The position numbers were made by a program, and so were the translations under genes. Under the pieces are notes generated by a model. It was not told the origin of the DNA and searched no databases. It saw only the letters and a list, made by a program, of their open reading frames with translations. A stretch of 64,000 bases of DNA from Micavibrio sp. (GTDB lineage Bacteria > Pseudomonadota > Alphaproteobacteria > UBA9219), in NCBI GenBank assembly GCA_020718105.1, contig DYDA01000001.1, forward strand, positions 92,370 through 156,369. Reading direction: 5' to 3'. This document shows, in pieces, positions 60,921 to 64,000 of the stretch (position 1 is its first letter; every line of letters begins with the position of its first letter).

Positions 60921-62915
60921 ATGACTGCCACAGAAAACAAAGCCGCCCTTGTATCCACCGAAACCCCTGAAACGGAGACGCTTATGACCAATCCTATCGC
61001 TGAAACTCCCACAGAACCCGCCGTGCTTGCCGACGAGCCTTTCGATGACAACGAACCCATGTTTTCGATGGAGGCCGCCATCGCAGATATATTACAGGAA
61101 AGCGCGGAAGATAAAAACGCTCCGTTTCGTCCTGACAATCTGCGAGTTCTGGTGCAGTTGCAAACGGAAGACCCCTCTGTCTATGAAAAGCTGCGTGACG
61201 ATCTACAGAAAAACAAGGTAGCCGTGGGCAGACTTGATACCGCCGTGGCCGCGTACAAAAAAAGCATGAAGGCACAAACAACCGCCGGAGCCAAAAGCCA
61301 GACGAACGATCTGCTCGACATCGCCAGCGTGGCGGAATATTTCCGTGATGCTGACGACATTCCTTTTGCTGATATTATTGATGAGCGCGGCTATCGCCAA
61401 ACATGGAGCGTAACGGGCGACGGTTTTCGGAAATGGCTGCGTGGGGAATATTATAAGAAATGCAAGGCATCTATCTCCGGCGACGTGTTTAAGACAACCA
61501 TCGCCACGCTTGCCGCCCGCGCCCAAACGGAAGGGGTCGTGCGCCCCGTTGCCATCCGCTGTGGCCAGCTTGATGAAAAAATCTATATCGACCTGTGTAA
61601 CGACGAGTGGCAGGCTGTTGAGGTTTCTATTGAAGGCGTGAGGGTTGTTGATAATCCGCCGCTTCGGTTCCGCCGACGCCGTGGCATGAAGTCCTTGCCC
61701 ACGCCGGATTTAGACGGCAACATTAAAGAGCTTCTTTCGTTTCTGAATCTTCGGAACGAAAAGAGTTTTGTTTTGATCGTCTCGTGGCTTTTGACCGCCT
61801 TATCAGGGCATGGTCCTTTTCCGGTTCTGATTGTCGTCGGCGAACAGGGCACGGCCAAAAGCACCTTGATGTCCTTGCTGCGTGAGTTGGTTGACCCCAA
61901 CGCCGCGCCGCTTCGCACCTTGCCTCGGGAAGTCCGCGATTTGTTTATCGCCGCGAACAGCGCGTGGTGTCTAGCCTTCGACAATCTCTCGAACATGAAG
62001 GATTGGATTTCGGACGCGCTTTGCCGCTTGGCGACAGGCGGCGGGTTCGCCACGCGCGTTCTTTATACGGACGAGGACGAAATGCTGTTTAACGCCATGC
62101 GCCCCATGATGTTAAACGGGATTGAAAACGTCGCGCCACGCGGCGACCTAATTGATCGAGCCATCGTGCTAATGCTTGAGCCGATACCAGAGGAGCGACG
62201 CAAGACGGCCAAGGAAATACAGGTCGCCTTTGATGCCGCCCGCCCGCGCATCTTAGGGGCTTTGTGTAAGGCTATGGCGCACGGCCTGCGCATGTTGCCG
62301 GAAACGAAGCTTGACGCGCCGCCACGCATGGCTGACTTCGCTCTTTGGGCATCGGCGTGTGAAACGTCGGCTTGGCCGAAGGGCACCTTTATGGCTGCCT
62401 ATGAAGCCAACCGCGCCGAGGCGAACGAAGATGTCTTGGCGGCATCGCTTGTCGCTTCGACGGTTTGTGATCTGATGCAGGATAAGACCGAATGGGAAGA
62501 CACGGCGACGAATCTATTGTCGGCGTTGATGCCTTTCCTGCCGGACGACAAACTTATCTTTAACGCCAAGCTCTGGCCGAGCACGGGGCGCGTTTTATCC
62601 GAACGACTCCGGCGCGAAGCCTCTGCTCTGCGGAAGGTGGGCATTGAGGTCGATTACAAGCGAGGCAAAGGACGCATACGGCACATACGCCTAAGCCGCG
62701 CCCCTATCGGCGGCAAACCAGCGACCTCTGCGACCACTACGGCTTTACAAAATGATGATGTTGTCGTGGAGACGGTGGCAGAACCGGAGGCTTCCGCTAA
62801 AATAAAAGGAAAGGCCAAGGATGCTGATCTTCCGAAGCACCAACGAAAAGGACAATACAATCCTTACTTGAAGGGGGCGCAGGGTCGCAAGGGTCGTAGG
62901 AATGCAGCCGATTAA
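60921..62915 (+). CDS. ATPase/helicase-like replication protein
   Basis: Walker A VVGEQGTAKSTLMSLLREL, CLAFDNLSNMKDWISDALCRLATGGG, MLNGIENVAPRGDLIDRAIVLML. Confidence 0.75.
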   Translation: MTATENKAALVSTETPETETLMTNPIAETPTEPAVLADEPFDDNEPMFSMEAAIADILQESAEDKNAPFRPDNLRVLVQLQTEDPSVYEKLRDDLQKNKVAVGRLDTAVAAYKKSMKAQTTAGAKSQTNDLLDIASVAEYFRDADDIPFADIIDERGYRQTWSVTGDGFRKWLRGEYYKKCKASISGDVFKTTIATLAARAQTEGVVRPVAIRCGQLDEKIYIDLCNDEWQAVEVSIEGVRVVDNPPLRFRRRRGMKSLPTPDLDGNIKELLSFLNLRNEKSFVLIVSWLLTALSGHGPFPVLIVVGEQGTAKSTLMSLLRELVDPNAAPLRTLPREVRDLFIAANSAWCLAFDNLSNMKDWISDALCRLATGGGFATRVLYTDEDEMLFNAMRPMMLNGIENVAPRGDLIDRAIVLMLEPIPEERRKTAKEIQVAFDAARPRILGALCKAMAHGLRMLPETKLDAPPRMADFALWASACETSAWPKGTFMAAYEANRAEANEDVLAASLVASTVCDLMQDKTEWEDTATNLLSALMPFLPDDKLIFNAKLWPSTGRVLSERLRREASALRKVGIEVDYKRGKGRIRHIRLSRAPIGGKPATSATTTALQNDDVVVETVAEPEASAKIKGKAKDADLPKHQRKGQYNPYLKGAQGRKGRRNAAD

Positions 62916-62969
62916 ATGCCGACGCTAAGGGGCATGGGGCGGGTTGGCCGATGGGTAGGTCGCCCGCCC

Positions 62970-64000
62970 TTACTTTTTGCCCTTGGCCTTCCGCCATGCG
63001 GGCTTGGCGGTCGGTTGTGTGTTGGGCTTTGCTTCCGCCTGTGGTGCGGCGGTGGGCGCGGTGGCGGCAAGCTGGTCGAGGTAGTCCGCCCATTGCTGCA
63101 TCATCTTGCGGCGTTCGTCGAGGTGAGAGGTGCGGTTATAGGCGCGGCCATTCGGGTCTTTGACTTGATGGGCAAGCTGGCGTTCGAGGAAATCGGGACG
63201 AACCTGCAAAACTTCGTCCATGACTGTTCGCGCCATCGCGCGGAATCCGTGGCCGGACATTTCATCTTTGCCGATGCCCATGCGGCGCAAGGCAGACAGA
63301 ACGGCATTATCGCTGATCGGACGCCGCCTATCACGCGGGCTTGGAAATAGATATTGACCGCTTCCGGTTAGCTCGTGCAGTTCTTTTAGGATTTGCTGCG
63401 CCTGATGCGACAAGGGCACGACATGGGGCTGACGCATCTTCATGCGCTCGCCGGGGATGCTCCATGCCGAAGCCTCGAAATCAATTTCCGCCCATTCCGC
63501 TCTGCGCAGTTCGCCCGGACGCACAAACACCAGAGGCGCAAGCTGCAAGGCATAACGGACAACCGGATAGCCTTTGTAATCGCGCATCATGCGGATAAGC
63601 CCGCCGATTTCTTTGGGGTCGGTAATGGCGGCGAAGTGTCCCTTCTGCACAGGCACCAACGCATCGCGCAAGTCGGCGGCGATGTCGCGCTCGGCGCGGC
63701 CTGTGGCTATGGCGTATCGGAAAATCTGACCACAGCTTTGCAAAGCCCTGTGCGTTGTTTCGTTTGCGCCTCGCGCTTCTATGTGCCGCATGACCTCAAG
63801 CAGTTCGGCTGGTTTTATATCTGCGATGCCGCGACTTCCGAGATAGGGGAACACATCGCGTTCGAGGCGGCGAATGATTTTATCCGCGTGCGCCGGAACC
63901 CAAGTGGTCGAGCGATTGGCGAACCATTCCCGCGCCACGGCCTCGAAGGTGTCGGTGATTGCTTTGGCTTGTTCGGCTTCGGCGGCTTTACGGACTTCCG
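62970..64000 (-). CDS. P4-type tyrosine integrase (5' end beyond window)
   Basis: VAREWFANRSTTWVPAHADKIIRRLERDVFPYLG, APLVFVRPGELRRAEWAEID, GHGFRAMARTVMDEVLQ...ERQLAHQVKDPNGRAYNRTSHLDERRKMMQQWADYL. Confidence 0.9.
   Translation of the reverse strand, partial: EVRKAAEAEQAKAITDTFEAVAREWFANRSTTWVPAHADKIIRRLERDVFPYLGSRGIADIKPAELLEVMRHIEARGANETTHRALQSCGQIFRYAIATGRAERDIAADLRDALVPVQKGHFAAITDPKEIGGLIRMMRDYKGYPVVRYALQLAPLVFVRPGELRRAEWAEIDFEASAWSIPGERMKMRQPHVVPLSHQAQQILKELHELTGSGQYLFPSPRDRRRPISDNAVLSALRRMGIGKDEMSGHGFRAMARTVMDEVLQVRPDFLERQLAHQVKDPNGRAYNRTSHLDERRKMMQQWADYLDQLAATAPTAAPQAEAKPNTQPTAKPAWRKAKGKK

Overview
The window looks alphaproteobacterial. About 0-26.4 kb is core chromosome: gloB, chorismate mutase and prephenate dehydrogenase, YqeY, carA-carB, greA, dedA, acpP-fabF, a parvulin, HU, lpxD, hpnH-ispH, a GT2 glycosyltransferase, dnaB, a CcrM-type methylase, parDE and rnhB. 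From the tRNA-Glu at 26.5 kb onward the DNA is accessory. Island 1 (about 26.52-45.82 kb) is bounded by a 53-bp direct repeat of the tRNA-Glu 3' end. It has an excisionase-like gene at the left end and a tyrosine integrase at the right end. Its cargo is a type I R-M operon carrying extra genes (DUF3800, a small nuclease-like ORF, a ParB-like plus Mrr-like pair), a DUF3363 relaxase with a small partner protein, and several orphan genes. From 45.8 kb to the window end there are further mosaic islands: a truncated DUF3987/Toprim gene fused to an integrase remnant, an orphan two-gene unit, a DUF262-HNH protein, a methylase plus PLD-nuclease R-M pair, and a P4-like primase/helicase/integrase module that runs off the window. 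The most unusual signal is a set of modular, nested palindromic repeats scattered through the core section. One copy is inserted in frame in carB at the junction of its two halves, and another palindrome sits in frame in the carA inter-domain linker. This resembles Rickettsia palindromic elements. Product names come from recognising motifs by eye; no database search was run.
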